This document shows positions 1 to 13,823 of a stretch of 64,000 nucleotides of DNA, in pieces. Under the pieces are notes generated by a model that saw only the letters and a program-made list of their open reading frames with translations, searched no databases and had not been told where the DNA came from. Numbering within the stretch: position 1 is the stretch's first letter; each line of letters begins with the position of its first letter. The DNA is from Daphnia pulex (Eukaryota > Arthropoda > Branchiopoda > Diplostraca > Daphniidae), in NCBI RefSeq assembly GCF_021134715.1, contig NC_060023.1, forward strand, positions 2,108,001 through 2,172,000, in the 5' to 3' direction. The translations under genes were made by a program, and so were the position numbers.

Positions 1-3000
1 ATCAATTGATTTATAGTGTGAACGCACAAATACTTGGATCAGAGGATAGGAGTTTCACTACCCCCGCTAGATGGCTCTATTTACCTTTTATTTACTTTTT
101 TTCAAAAACTAAAATAGCATAATAATGTCAGGTTGCTTTAAAAAAAAGGGGGGAAGGGGGCTGTTTGACTTTCCGTAGAATTGGAACAATTTTTCATGCT
201 CACGTTGTTTCGGGGGGAGGGGGGGGGGAGAGGAAATATTTCTGGCGTCAACTACATAAGCAAAACCATCAACCCGCCCTCAGTAACAGACGGCGCAGTA
301 CCTGGAAAAACGATTAAACGTGCGATGCGTTGGGGTGTAACCGTTTGATTTCGAGTGAAAGAGAATTTCTCTAGTAGACAGAAAACATTTAAAAAAGAAA
401 AAAAGAAAAAAAGAAAAATACCTGACACGAGAAGGAAGGAAGGGGGGGGGGAAGCGAAATGACAAATCGATTCAAGGGGAATGTTGAATTTCTTTCCACC
501 CCTTGACATGTGTCCCCCCTTACTCTACCTAATACCTAGCACGGCTCTTTTTTGTTCCTCGAAATCCTTCCGCTTTTAGATTCCCGTCACTCCACTCCCT
601 CCACGCATTTTTCAAACGAAATAAAACATAAAAAGAAGAAGAAATGAGATGTAACTGATGTTTCTGCTGAAAAATAAAATCTAAAATTTAAAAAAAAAAA
701 AGAAAAAGCCAAAAGTTTTTACGACTTTTTCGGAGAATTTCACTTGTATGTAACCTCCGTCAGTATTTCCTTACACGATCCATCTCACTTTTTTTTATCC
801 TTTTCTCTGGGAAATTCATTTCTTCCCGCGACTCTCTTATCATCTTCAATGTAATTTCCTTTTAGTTTCCATCCTATTTTATCTCGTGATTACCTAAGCA
901 CTTAATGACGACCATCATCCCACTCTTTTTCGTCATGTCTACCGGGATGACAAGTCAATGACATTATTTTTTTTTTCCTTTCGGGATTGAGAAGAATTTT
1001 CTCTTTAAAAATGTTGTCACCGACGTGATTCTCAGGATTCGTCTTCGGTAAGTCAAATGAATCATTCGTCGTTTTTTACGCGTGTGGGTGTCGCTAAAAA
1101 AAAAATTCGAAAAGATAAATAGAAAACAAAAAGAAATGAATCAATTCCGGTGAATCGTGACTGCGTCACACGGTATTTACACCGCCGTCCCCCCCCCCCC
1201 CCAACAACCCCCTCCCGTTTACTCCCACGGAATTATTTTTCCAGTTTTGACTTTTTCCAAGAAGGAGCAATTGAATAAAAGACACACAAAACTCGAAGAA
1301 GAGATGCTGTGTGTGTGTTACCCCCCATTTACCAAATCTGACAAATCCATTAATTTCCCCCCTCTTCCTTGAAATATAAATCGATGTCATAAGAAAAGTG
1401 TGGGGGGAAGCAAACACCGATAATATAATAGTCGAAACAAAATTTTTTTTTTCACCTGAATTTCTTGTGAATTGAAAATGTTTTTTTTTTTTTATTTTTG
1501 ACTTTTTTTTGGGGTTTGTCCTCCTCCCAGTGTTTCCTTTTTGTGAGTTGTGAACAGCGGCGGCGCAGTGCTGCTGGATAATTGGGAATTCCGATGAAAA
1601 CTTTCTCACGTTTTTCTTTCTGGCTAAAGATTACGAGTCAAGTTTGGCTCTCTTGTACACGTGAAAATGTATAACGGAGAATTCTCGGTAAGAGAAAAGA
1701 GACTCTAATAGAGAGTAGAGTCCCCCCCACTCCCATCCACGCCCAGGACAGTTGGCGCAGGGCTGTGTCCACCTCCCCACCGTTCTCTGCTCACATCTGA
1801 ACTTGTTGATTCTATTGGAACCACCTGGTTTTTTCGATCTATACGTACCAAGAATAATGATTTCGTGTCTCGATATCACACACACACACACAACGTACGG
1901 ATAGAAGAAATGATTATATGATTATGAAATAATAATGTATAAAGAAAAGAAAGTTTTCCAGCCTTATATTCTTTCTCTCTCTTTTATGTAATAGAAATAG
2001 AAATCAAAGTCCGATCCTACATTTCTATATTATAGAGTGAATTGAACAATAATGAGCTTTTGAAGACTAGATATATGACGCACACAAAAAGTTGCAGGCC
2101 ATAAGCCCATAACATCGTTTGAACTCTGGCGCAAAATGGCGCGGATTTTAAAATAATAAAAAACACCTTTATTTTATTTGTGATAAAGGTCCAGATGGTC
2201 TGCGTATAAATGTCAAATGAAACATTGACTCAACGCTCCCCTTTCAATAAAAGGTGATAAACATTAATCAGTGTCGGACTGATATAGACTAATCGCGCGA
2301 TGGTGATGATGTGTCGTGCCGATTCGGTTTTTTGACCCGCCTGAGTGACTCGATCAAATCAATGGCAAAATCAAACGCACACACACTCACGATCTTTCCT
2401 CTAGATTCTCGGTAATTACGAAACAGAAAAAATTAAATAAAAAATAAAAAAGTCGGTGCCAACTGGAATAGAACAGGATTTGAGAGTTCGGCGAATTTCC
2501 CGTGAAAAATCCAAACGGGCGTCAGACAGAAAAATAAAATAAATAAATCTTTTCTCCTGCAACACACACACACACACATGTGTGCTGCTGTTGCCGGTTA
2601 TCACGAAGTCGAGAAAGAACCAAATTTCCTTCCCGGAATTCGTGAAAGAAGTGGGAGGGGCAAAACGATTGCAATTACCATCCGCAGCGTTGCCACATTT
2701 TCGACCTTCAGGGAGTACGTCTTGCGTTGCTGTGCAACAACACACGTTCACCTTTTTCTCGTCTTTTACATGTACAATCTGCTGCAAGTTGAGTGATGGC
2801 GCAGCCGTCAAAGTCGTAGAGTACGAACGCGGGTCCAACGAACTCCATCATCCAGTATAACTCCAGTGTCTAGATTTAGTTTCTAACCTGTAATCAAGCT
2901 GTGCATTTGGATGAGGGGCTTTTTTATTTTTTGGTTGGTTCGCTCTTGAATAGCGGGAAATTCGAAACGGTTGGCCTTCGGTATATATAGTCGGAAATAA

Positions 3001-3518
3001 TTTGCCTTGAACTCTTCGTTCGTTCGTCCGTGTCTAGGCATTTTTTCTCGATCGAATTTCGTATTCAAATTGGAGATATAAGAATTGACAAGAGTTGAAC
3101 GAGTCCGTTTTCCCACAGGATGTCTCGGAAAAAGTTCGTCGAGTCCAATTCTGAAATATAATAAAACGAGATAACAAACTCAAATAGTTATAAGAAACAT
3201 TTTCCAAGACTGCTGGGTCTCCGTTTTCCTATTACGCACACACAACACGAGCAACAACTATAGCAGATCGATGGTTTCCAGTTGCCCGTCAAAAACTGCT
3301 GGGACCCGGGCAGAGGACACACGTGCCAGGATGGGGGCAAGGCGAGTTCTCCGAATTGAATTGGGAAAATAAAATAACCGGAATTTCATTTCCATTTTAT
3401 TTTTTTTCTTCTTCTTCAATTCTTTTTTTGGTGGTTCCAGTTTTGGTTCGGTGGAAAGAAAAAAAAAATCAAGATAAGTAGTAACTGAGAGAGAGAAGAG
3501 AAGAAAGAGACAACATGA
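1..3518. other. Non-coding DNA, low-complexity rich
   Basis: No credible coding exon was seen here. The stretch has long homopolymer and mixed runs: G-rich near 210-231 and 441-451, C-run at about 1191-1202, A/T runs throughout, and CA repeats near 1878 and 2566. One strict STAT-type palindrome, TTCCCGGAA, lies at 2630-2638. Looser TTCN3GAA matches occur at about 555, 729 and 1255. I infer distal regulatory or intergenic DNA upstream of the SOCS-type gene. Confidence 0.6.
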
Positions 3519-3799
3519 CCCAGGTAAAAAAGTACTGCCTTGCACTGTAATAAAATGATAGTTTATTTAAGTAAACTATCATTTTATTGTAGTGGACCTA
3601 GTAAAGTAGAAGTATCACTAAGTGGGCGTATTTTTTTTTTTGTTTCAATGTCAATATTACTAAAGACACACTGCTATATCACTGGTAGCGTATAGTACTT
3701 ATCCTATATATATATAGTATTTGTCCCAAAATCCTTCAGTATTACTTGAGTTTTTCATATTATTACTTAAGTACATTCTAAGTACTTTTTCACCTGGGG
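3519..3799. mobile_element. Small hairpin MITE with terminal inverted repeats
   Basis: The left end reads CCAGGTAAAAAAGTACT and the right end reads AGTACTTTTTCACCTGG, an inverted pair with one mismatch. Just inside the left end, 3543-3594 folds into a strong hairpin whose two arms match perfectly over 17 bp around a 6-nt loop and imperfectly over about 23 bp. No ORF is present, so the element is non-autonomous. A target-site duplication is not clear, so the superfamily is unassigned. Inner TACTTAAGTA-like words resemble the subterminal repeats of the transposon at 23.1-24.4 kb. Confidence 0.65.
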
Positions 3800-4466
3800 A
3801 TTGATGGACAAATTCTTGTTCAGATTATTTATGAACCGTTGAACGCATCACATCCGTTTCTTTTTTTTCTCTTAGTAGGGGTGTACACGCGCGTCATTAT
3901 TTTATACCAGCGACGAATGGAGGGGTCTTACTAACCTCGTAACCATCAGAAAGGCAGGGCAGCCATAGTATGTATACAACATCAACTGTAGACGAGAGAA
4001 AATGAGAGAGCCGAGCCGAGAGCCAAAATGACGTTGGGACGAGAGAAACGACGACAGTAGTCTAACCGAGTTCCTGGAATCGGCGAGCGCCGCCGAGAGC
4101 TTACATAGACGAGAGAGATATACACACACACAGGCGAATAGCTTGTTTGCTGCTGCTGACGACTTTCCTCGGAATATGCGATCGTTCCAGGAAAACAACC
4201 CAAAAAAAAAAAAAAACCGAGAAGAGGGCGGTGGGGTGGGCTCGGTGGGTCGGTGATGGGTGGTTGCCAGTTCTAAAAAACCCGCGCAACCGAAAAAAAA
4301 AATAAAAAGTGCGTGAGTGCGCACCCAAAAGATTCGCCTCTGGGTCAAAAAAAAAAAAGAAAATTTATTTTTATTTTTGGGATGTTTGAATGAACGTTTT
4401 TGTATTTTTATTACTATCATCGTTGTCAAAATGACGCAATTTCACGAAATGGAATTTTATTTGATT

Positions 4467-4497
<31 letters not shown>

Positions 4498-7400
4498 GTT
4501 TCTCGAGAAATTTCCGAGGCTGTTGCGCATATAGGAGTCGTACGCGTCGCCGATTGGTACAGAGCGGGACACGATGAACGAACCAAGGCGGGAGTGTGCT
4601 GGGCCATTTCGGGTGGTATAGTTTCATCATCGGCAGTCGCGCGAGGGGTGAATGGTTTTTTGGTATTTTTCACAGGAAACGCCACAGGTCCGACCGCATT
4701 GCCCTCTTGCGTGAATCTACACACACACACGATCACGTCATCACATCCATCCCGCTTTTACCTTTTTCTTATTTCTTTTTTTTGTGAACGAACCAACGAA
4801 CGAAGAAGTTCCCCGGTGCCGCATCACAGACACGCAACTGACGAAATCCAATTTCATTCTTACATTTATAGTTATTTGTGTGTATGAGCAGATGATGCCA
4901 GTTTAGCAGACGACTCATCCATTTTTTCTCGAATGAATTACGTAAACGGCGGATGACACCAACCAACCAAATGCCATTGATTCCATTTCGACATTTCCAA
5001 GATTTTCTGTTGGGTTTCAACAGTTTTATTATTGCGGAATTTAATTGACGCAAAACGCCATTGAAATAGCAGAAATGAGAAACTGGTTTTTGCGAGTTTT
5101 TGCATATAACAGAAGAGCGCAACCTAGTAGGTTTTGCTATTATTTCCCCCCTTTTTTATTTTAATTTGATTTGTTGCGTCAATCAATACACAAATGGAAA
5201 ACCTGCAATCAAAAAACGCGCGCGAAAAAAATTTTCATTTGAAATCTTCCACATTGCTGGCGATTGTCTGAAAGTTGATTGTTACATTTCGGTTGATTCG
5301 CTCTGACGTTTGATTATTATTTTTAAAATTAAAATTGCCGGTCGCCTTGACGCAAGCCACGCCCTGAATCTAATAGACGCGCGCACAATAAAAACAAATT
5401 GCCATTCGACAGCAGCAGAGAGAGAAAGAAAGAGAGAGATGTGAAGGGCGGACTGTCGTTTATATTCACGTGCGGCCGCACGTGAATTCAACCCAATCTC
5501 GCCACGATATGTTTTATAATTCATTCTCGTGAATCGTACACGATTGGCAAAGGGAAGGGAAACCGACAAATTCTTGGGAATCGGACACACACTTTTCCCT
5601 CGCTCCTGTCGTTTTATCGCATCGATAAATATATCTAATACATATTATATACCTATAAAAGGGAAATCAAAAGCTGGCCGGGCCAAGACCATCAAGTGCG
5701 CGATGTAATATCGTATCCCGAAAGGGAATGAAATCAAAATCCGGGACGTGACAAACGCTCTTTTTCCTCATATCTTATAATAATATTGTTTGGTTGGCAA
5801 CGTTTAAAAAACAAAAAGGAGCCTAGGCTATTTGCTTTGGGTTCGGAAATAATAATGATAAATGATTTATACTATACCTATAGACCACATCTGGTTTCGT
5901 GGACGACTTGGCACGGCCGCCAACTCACGCAATTTCCACAGACAGAAATATATAGGCGAACCCATGCCAAAAATTTTGCCAATCCAATCTGTTGCTCCGA
6001 GTTTATGTGTGTGTGTACGTTAAAGAATGTTTTGCGTGTTACGTATTTTTATTTGATTTTTTTATTTTCGACCAAGTTCCGGGAATTCGCCACCGACGAC
6101 ATAACGTCCCGTCATTTTTTTATTATCGAAAATAAAACAATTCGTGACGTAAAATTCAAAAAAGATTAAATCATAATAATTGTTTTTCTTGAAATAATTT
6201 CGAAACAAATTGTTACCGCGATTTTTAATTTTGTTTCTCAAACTCAAAAATAAGCGCGAAATTCCCGTTAGATGGGAAAATTAGACGATATTTTTTTAAA
6301 TAATAAATGTTTGATTCAAAACGCATCGCATTAAGTCTATCCAATAAGCTTGATTGCGACTCCTGTGGCCGCGCTGGATTCACATTTTCTCTTCCGTCCG
6401 CTTCTTATTCGGCCATTTATTATGCAAGGCATTCATTCTTTAATTTACCCAGCATTTCATTCACGTCGGAAAACTACTGCATCACAAGTTTAACCTTCGC
6501 CTTTTCGTGATTCATCAGCGTGAGCGCTTGGAAAATTGCTTCATTACACATCACGACGTTATTCCCATTTGTTTTATTTGGAGGTTTAATTATTCCTCGA
6601 ACGATAATAATAAAACCAAAAAACGCCAAGGACAATAACCAAATTCACTGGTTAGTTTGTGCGTATCATCGAGATAAGAACGGAAATTCGGTGGAAATGA
6701 TCTGTCGCAAGTTAACGGTATTGTGCACAGCAGCTATACACGCACGAATATATCGTCGTGATGCTGAAACAAATCTACGTCACGCACTGATGATGATGTG
6801 CCGGACAGGCCCAGGCAAGTTTTCTGTTGCGTAGTGAATTCAAATTTGTCAACAAGATAAAGATGGGGAAAAAAAAACAACACGACAAAAGAACTAATAA
6901 ACGACCGTGCAACAAAATAAGGAAAGTCCGCGATATGCGTGATAAGCCCATCTGTCCAAAGTCCCCCGGCCGGAGCTTGCGTCATCACAGTTCGTTACCG
7001 ATAAGTTACACGAACGCAGGTAAAATCAAATAACCCGAAAAAAAAATTGAGGAAAATGAATGATTTCATAATTTAGATAAGAATATATGAAACCAGCCAA
7101 GGTTGGGAAAATAAGTCTCATCACACATCGCAGAAGAGCGCGGATGGGAATTTTGTATTTTTCTACAAGGACAAACAAAAATAAGACAATCATTTTGTAT
7201 AGCTATTATAATGCGTGAATTTTAAATTTTTGTTGGTTTTTCGTTGATTTATTTCATTTTTTTAAATTCCCCGCTACATGGAAATTTGTTTTTTGAACTT
7301 TTTCCACGAAATTCCGACGATTATCTTTTAACTGTCTAACGATGATTCTCACATCGCCCAGTTATTATTTATTTATCTCTGATTATATTTTGCTAGTGAG

Positions 7401-10400
7401 TGGTGCTGGCCTCTCTGTTTTCAAAATTCAAGGAGAGAGATTTTCGCCGTAATTCACGACGGAACAATCCAGCAGTCAGTCGAATAGAGCCTGCGGTGTT
7501 CGTCATAAATTACACTACACTACAAAACAACAACACCTCTGGGATATGTATGATTATTTCCATCCCGTTTTATATTTCTCTTTTTTCTCTCTCGTCCATA
7601 TTTCGAATTCGGGGAAACTCTCATTTATAGCCTACTCCGGGGTCTGGGCTGCATGCAACACCTTCATCAACCTGCCACCGGTTGTTCCTGTCTCATTGCG
7701 CGTGTGAGAGAGAATAGAAAGAAATCAAAATGGATAAATAACAATTCAAGGTGAACAACTATACCTTTTTAAATAAAAATAAAAATAATAATAATAAAAT
7801 AAATATTGGATTGCTGGCCTGTGTCTATATCTATATCTATAGTGGCCTATATGTAAAACAAGAGAGATTTTTATATGGACAGTATATGCGTGCGTATGGG
7901 CTGTAAAAATGTACGCATGTCTGACAGTTGGTCAAGGTCTTCAACTGATGCCTATATCTGCGCATGAATGTACACATATATACGTTCACCGGAGACTGAT
8001 GCTGCCATGCTGGTATATGGATTTGATGGATGGATTGGACTTGGCAGTTGGGATGGAGAAATTTGAATTTTTTTTCTTTTTATGTTTCATCTCTTGTCGC
8101 TAATCTATTTTTATTTTTAAATCAGTCGGGCCAACACATTATTTGATTGGGAAATGAAAAAAATAGAAACATCATTTTAAATCAATTTGATCGAGCAGAT
8201 TGGAGTGGACAATGTTTGCCAGATGTCGTGCGTTTGTCGGGAGTTGTTTGCTTGTCTGAATTCATTGAATTCCCTTTATATTATCTTCCAAAGTTCCAGT
8301 TTTTTGTTGTTCGAATTTCATAGTTAATCGAAGGACGATGAAATCAAGCGGGGAACTTCTCCGGCCGTGAAATAATTCAAGAACAAAAAATAACAGAAAT
8401 GAATAAACAAAACAAAACAAAAAACACATTTTCAAATTGATTATCAAAGGCGGGAAATAATAACATCCAACGGGGTTCAAAAATCTGGGCCAAATACTAA
8501 ATATAGAGGGGGTCAATGTACCGTTGATACGTTCTCTGTCTATTGAGTCTCTCTCTCACTTTCATTCACTCGAAATTGAAATGCCCAACGGTACCCATCA
8601 TATGCCAAAGTTGAATGACCTGATTTTTGATTTATTTTTTTCCTTCCTAAACAAAATGATCTGGTAGGAATGACCTGTTTCGACCTGCCCATCTGATACG
8701 TTCGAAATACGGAGGGAGTTGACTCGATTCTTCTGAATTTCCTTCAAGTCCGGACTCCCCAGGGCAAAATTGAGAAGGCTGTTCCAGTGATACACATACA
8801 TTTTCATTTCTTGGGAATAACCTACTAATCATACGTTGTAGCTACTAGATGAGAGAGCCCCGTATATTCTGCGCACACATCCGTTGGGCATATATATGAT
8901 GCTGAGAGAAACCAGCAGCAGGTCTATAAGAAGAAAAAACTGACAAGTTTTCTTCTCGTCTTTTTCCACGTATAAAGTTAAAACTCTCTCATCTAAAATC
9001 CCAAAAGAGACTCGAACGAATGTCAGTGGCCTTATTTATTTCAGTCTTGTGTTTTTTCCAGGAATTACTCACGCGCGGAGCTTATAATACACACTCTCTA
9101 CCAGTCGACGTGTTAAACTATACGTCTAGTTTCGGTGTGTGTGTGCGTCAACTCCGCTCGTTTTATTATATAAACAGCGGCGTTAGACAAATGTCAAATT
9201 TTGGACGTTGATGGCCTAATTATTACGAATGGGAATTATTTCTTGGCGACGAATTTGATTGTGTGTAGTACGGCGAAATGATTTCGCGTTTTAGCACTGT
9301 GTGCAGCCGATATATATGGTCATTCATCGTACACACGTATACGTGTCCTTTTTCAGTCAAAAGTTCATTTCACGATCATCAGGCGGTACCCGAACAAATG
9401 TTCATGCAGACTCCAAACCGGCAACGCTGGCGTGTATTAATGTTCGCCTTTTTATTATATACATATCCTACCATACTAGTTTCTTCTTCTTTGAAATTCT
9501 GAATGTAATTTTTTTTATTTGAAAAAAAAAAGCCATTGGCCTTTCAAGTTTTGTTTTGTCTTTCTTTCAAACGAACGAGAAACATTTTCGCGGAATCGCC
9601 CCGCCCATATCACCCACACGTCATTCCAATTCTTTTTCGGTCCGTTTGTGACGCAATCCTAAGGTCGAAAATGGATAATAAGGAGAACTGCAATTCTTTT
9701 TTTCCACGTTTTCAAATACATGAAAAAAAAAAGAAAAAATGCCTATTATTATAATCACTAATAAACAAATAAATAATAAGAGGAGGAGGAGGAGAAATAC
9801 CGAGTAGTCCAAATAAAAATTGGCATCCAGTCTCGATTTTGTGTTTTTACACCGAAAAAGGGAGGCGCAATCATTTTTCAAGAAACGCCAAAACGAAATT
9901 TTTTCGAAGAATTCAAACGCGCGCGCGCGCAACAATTGCATTTTTTTGTGTTGCCCATTTACATGGAATGACCAATTTTTTTTTTTTTAATATTCTGATG
10001 TCGTTTGGATCTCGTCAGGTCTAGAAAAATGTTGCACACATAATTTTACTTTTTCTTCTGTGAATTAGAAACCATTTTTTGTCGATCCTCCGAAACAGGA
10101 ATGTAATGCAATAAGACAGCAGAAAGACAAACCAAAAAATGAATGCAAAACGACATGGCATTCACAAATAAAAAAGAAAAGAAAAAAAGGCTGTATACAA
10201 CCTCGTAATGTAAGCCATCATCAACAATTCAAATAGATATAAACATTTCCAGTTTTCGATTGTTTTCTTTTGATCATCTATAGCTGCTGCTGCCTCCTAC
10301 GGTGTTTGTGAAGAATTCTTCTTTTGATTTTTCCAGATGTCAAATGACTTTTTTTTTCCAGCGAAACTTCGGCAACTGAATCTCCGAGAACCGACAGCTC

Positions 10401-12436
10401 GTTCCAGGAAACGCTGTCACTTATTATGACGACAGCAGCGGCGGCAACAGCGCAAGTAGGACGTGCAATTTCTCTCTGCTCCTGTAACCAAGTACAGCTT
10501 ACTCTTTTCTTTCTACAATCAAATGTCTAATAAACATAAAAATGCCAACCAACGTAGTACATAGCATAGGCTACATATGTGCAATCTCTTATTCCGAGAT
10601 GCTGCTGCTTTCCTGGAAGCCGTTATTTGACGTAACACACTGGGCTGGTGTGTGTCTTGATTATAAGGAGAAATTGCTGTGACTAAACTTTTTTTTTTTC
10701 TGGCTGCTGAGAAATCCGCTCACGGGGGAGATCGTATACACGTCGTCCAGGCAACATCAACCCATTTTATTATTTTTTTGGGTATATTTTCTTTTGCGGG
10801 AGGGAATTGGAATTGGAAAAGTGGCTTCTTCTTCTTATCTGTTTTTTTTCCGCGTACTGAGCTATTGATTCATTCGGGTTTTCTCATTAATTCTGAAACT
10901 GGATCTCTCTCGAAAGCAAACTATCCTATACTTGGTCGACGACGACTGGTCTTTATATAACTGCGAGCTGTGTTGAAATCTCATTTTTTTGGTCTAAATG
11001 TCGTGTGTCCTATATTATATTTTTTACTACGAACGACCCCAAGAATTTCTGAAGAATTTCTGATTGGGAAATTTAAAATAACAAGAATAACAAATTGGAC
11101 GGGAAAAAGAAGAAAAAAATAAAGTTGATATTAAGTGGCCAGGCTCTGATGCCCTTTTAAATGAGTATAGTTATATTTTGAGATAAAAATATGTATCCAG
11201 AGGGAATAAGAAGAAAGAAAAAAAATATGAAAATATATAAGCCTGATGAAAAACAAATCTACATTGACGCAACAAATGATGAAAATTCCGGGTAAAAACC
11301 AAATAATCACGAGATGAAATTTCTAGGAAATTTCCCCCCCCCCCCCCCCTCCGCGGCCGCTCCCGTCCGGTTTTATTTTATTTTGATTTTTTTTTCTCCT
11401 TTTCCTAAAAAACTGCGTGAAATACATAACGAGATAGGAAGAAGAAAAAAAGAAAAACGGGAAAACCGGCCTTCTGACCAAACCTAGTCAATAATGACCG
11501 ACATAGTCATAAAGGCGGAAAATTTTAAAAATAAAATAAAATAAAATAAAATAAAATAATTTAAAAACAAAATTCCAGTTTTCACTAATCGATCATTATA
11601 TGGCATAAGTAATAACGAGAGTCTATATCGGAGTCTATTTGAAAGTGTGACGACAACCAAGCAATTATTCTTATTTATTTATTTATTTAAATTTGAAATC
11701 GCCAATTTGGAATTCAGTCCCGAATTCAGTCGAAGATCAAAAAGAACAAAATGAACGTGAATTCGTACCCGATGACGTCGGTTTATAATATAACAAATGG
11801 CTTCAACTTGCTTTGTTACAATAAAAAAATAAACCCAAAAAGAAATACCCCCAGCCGAAAGTTAACTAGAACGAATCATTCAACTTCAAACGCTTTTAAA
11901 AAGAAATAACCCTCTTAAAATCAATGACAGGGTCTACCAAGAATTATCGTTTAACTCCATTGATCTCATTTCGCGAATTTATTTGTTTTTGTTTTCCCTC
12001 TTCTAAATATAGTAAACTTAAGTTTAGCTACATGTTCGAACCATGATTGGAATATCGAAGCAAGCAACAACAAAAATCAAAATAAAAAAAAAGAATAACT
12101 CAATTCCAGCGACGACGTTATTTTCCTAGAAAACAATTTAATAAAGAAAAAAAGACAATTTTTTTAAATTTTTTCGTTTGGGGGGGGGGATAAAACAAAA
12201 AGGGCAACATGCAATCGGGCACCGCCCCCCTTTTCCAGTTCAAGATACACTCCTCCTCCTTTTTCGCCCAGCCGCCCCGGGGGGGATGTCTTACGCCTGT
12301 ACAGTAGGAACAGTCACTGGTGGCCGATCTTCCCGACTCGACTTCAGTGCCGTCACGACTCCCGTCGAGTCAACACACACGTACACGCACGCACCCACTC
12401 AGCCAAATAAATCGACTTTGGTGTGTTTATTATCCG
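3800..12436. promoter_or_regulatory. Large upstream non-coding field with STAT-type palindromes
   Basis: No gene was recognised. Strict TTCCNGGAA palindromes lie at 4071-4079, 4185-4193, 6077-6085, 9056-9064, 10402-10410 and 10611-10619. Four-spacer variants lie at 4165-4174 and near 5574 and 8809. The field precedes a CISH/SOCS2-like gene, a family that is classically a direct STAT target, so I infer dispersed STAT enhancers. The stretch also carries a 30-base T run (4469-4498), a C run (11334-11350), an (AAAAT)n array (11530-11560) and an alternating GC tract (9919-9930). Function is untested. Confidence 0.5.
5464..5487. promoter_or_regulatory. 24-bp perfect palindrome with two CACGTG E-boxes
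   Basis: The block is an exact palindrome. Its two outer halves each contain CACGTG, and its centre is GCGGCCGC. CACGTG is the canonical bHLH E-box, and ACGTG is also the core of hypoxia-response (HIF) sites. That it binds such factors is inference. Confidence 0.4.
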
Positions 12437-12787
12437 TCAGTCGCAGTTCAATTTCCAGTCACGTTTTTATAAATTTGGAAATTATTTCGACAGTGTCATC
12501 ACCAGTTAGAAATAGGAAAGAAGACGTGGACTATCAAATCGCCGCTCGTCATTAACAATGTGAATGGTGAATCGTCGTCGTCGTGTTGTTTGTTGTTGTT
12601 GTTGTGTGTAGTTTGTGTGTCGTGTGTTTTCTGGCTCCCACGCCCGAGCTTCTCTCTAATTTTGGATTACGTCACGTCAAGAAAAAATCAAATCAAAAAC
12701 TACGTGCCATCACGATCGTCGCTCAGTTGTGGCTTTGTCAGTTGTGGATTATTATTCCGAATAACTATTCGCCATCGCTTTTAAAAG
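12437..12787 (+). other. Probable 5' leader exon of the CISH/SOCS2-like gene
   Basis: An arthropod-type initiator TCAGT lies at 12436-12440, and a strong donor (AAAAG followed by GTGAG) follows at 12787/12788. The matching acceptor TCTCAG ends at 14044, giving a 1.26-kb first intron. The exon would be untranslated. It holds a minimal start-stop ATG-TGA at 12558-12563 and a 15-codon upstream ORF at 12564-12611. Both exon limits are predictions from splice and initiator signals only. Confidence 0.45.
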
Positions 12788-13790
12788 GTGAGATTTTATT
12801 TCGGATTTTTCTGCTGGTTTGTATTATTTAATAATCGATCGACATTCGTCCGATCGGATCGGCTCACAATTTGTCGTGAAATTCATATGTACCTTGTATA
12901 TTGGAGTTTGAGTGTGCTGCTCCCATTTCGTGATTGAATCAGTTGACGAGAAGGAAATGTGTTGTGCCTGTGTGTTGCGTCAGAGCGAAAAAGAAAAAAA
13001 AAGAAAACGAGACAATCACGAGAAAATCATCATAACGGGCTTGGCTGCGATTGCGGGAAATGGGAGAAACACACAGCACACACACACAAGGATATAATAT
13101 ACAAGTCTGTCGAGATTTCTTAGAATACAAAAAAAGAAAATCAAAAAGAGCCCCGGACCTATACCGGGATAACGAGTTTTTCCATTCCGACTATCTCATT
13201 TCTTTTTTTCTTCTTTCTTTCTTTCTTATAGACCTCCGTCGGATAACTTTTCAATTACTCAAATAATACCCCCCACCCGCCCGGTGCCAGTTTTATATAA
13301 CACATCTTATCATTGAATTATATACAAGCCCCAATCTTTTCAACAACAAAAGTAATAATCAAAAAAGTAAGCCTTCTGAAAGATTGAACTCGTTCTCCGT
13401 CCAGGAACTGCGACTCGGAGAATAAATAGAAAAACGAAAAAACCAATAACAGGCAAAACAACTAGTTGTCTTATAGAAGACAAAATAAAATAATAAAACC
13501 TGATTGCCAGTTTGGGGTGTTCAATCGAGATATGATCAACGTTCAGGGAACAACAAGAAAAAAATAAAATGTCAACCGCCATATCAAACGAAACTTGAAA
13601 TCTTTCAGACTTTTTTTTAGTTTTTAGTTTTTGTTTTTATCGAGTTCCAATTTTTCTTGTATAGACTGGGGACCCCTAAAAGTCAATGAATGGCGTCCGT
13701 TTTTGTCATTTCCAACGCGAATCACACGACAAAGAGAGAGAGAGAGATAGCTGGTACACAGACGCGCCCGTCCCCCAGTCGAATTCCCAG

Positions 13791-13823
13791 GAATCGGGAA
13801 CGGACGGCCTTCGTTCCCGATTC
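13791..13823. promoter_or_regulatory. 12-bp hairpin followed by a T run, in intron 1
   Basis: GAATCGGGAACG (13791-13802) pairs perfectly with CGTTCCCGATTC (13812-13823) across a 9-nt loop, and a T-rich run follows directly. A four-spacer STAT-like site TTCCCAGGAA overlaps the left flank. It lies in the predicted first intron of the SOCS-type gene. It looks like an intrinsic terminator or a small structured RNA end, but the role is unknown. Confidence 0.4.

Noticed and set aside
12178-12555. 125-codon open frame ahead of the SOCS gene
   Set aside because: It starts in a G run without an ATG, has biased low-complexity composition, and overlaps the predicted initiator region.
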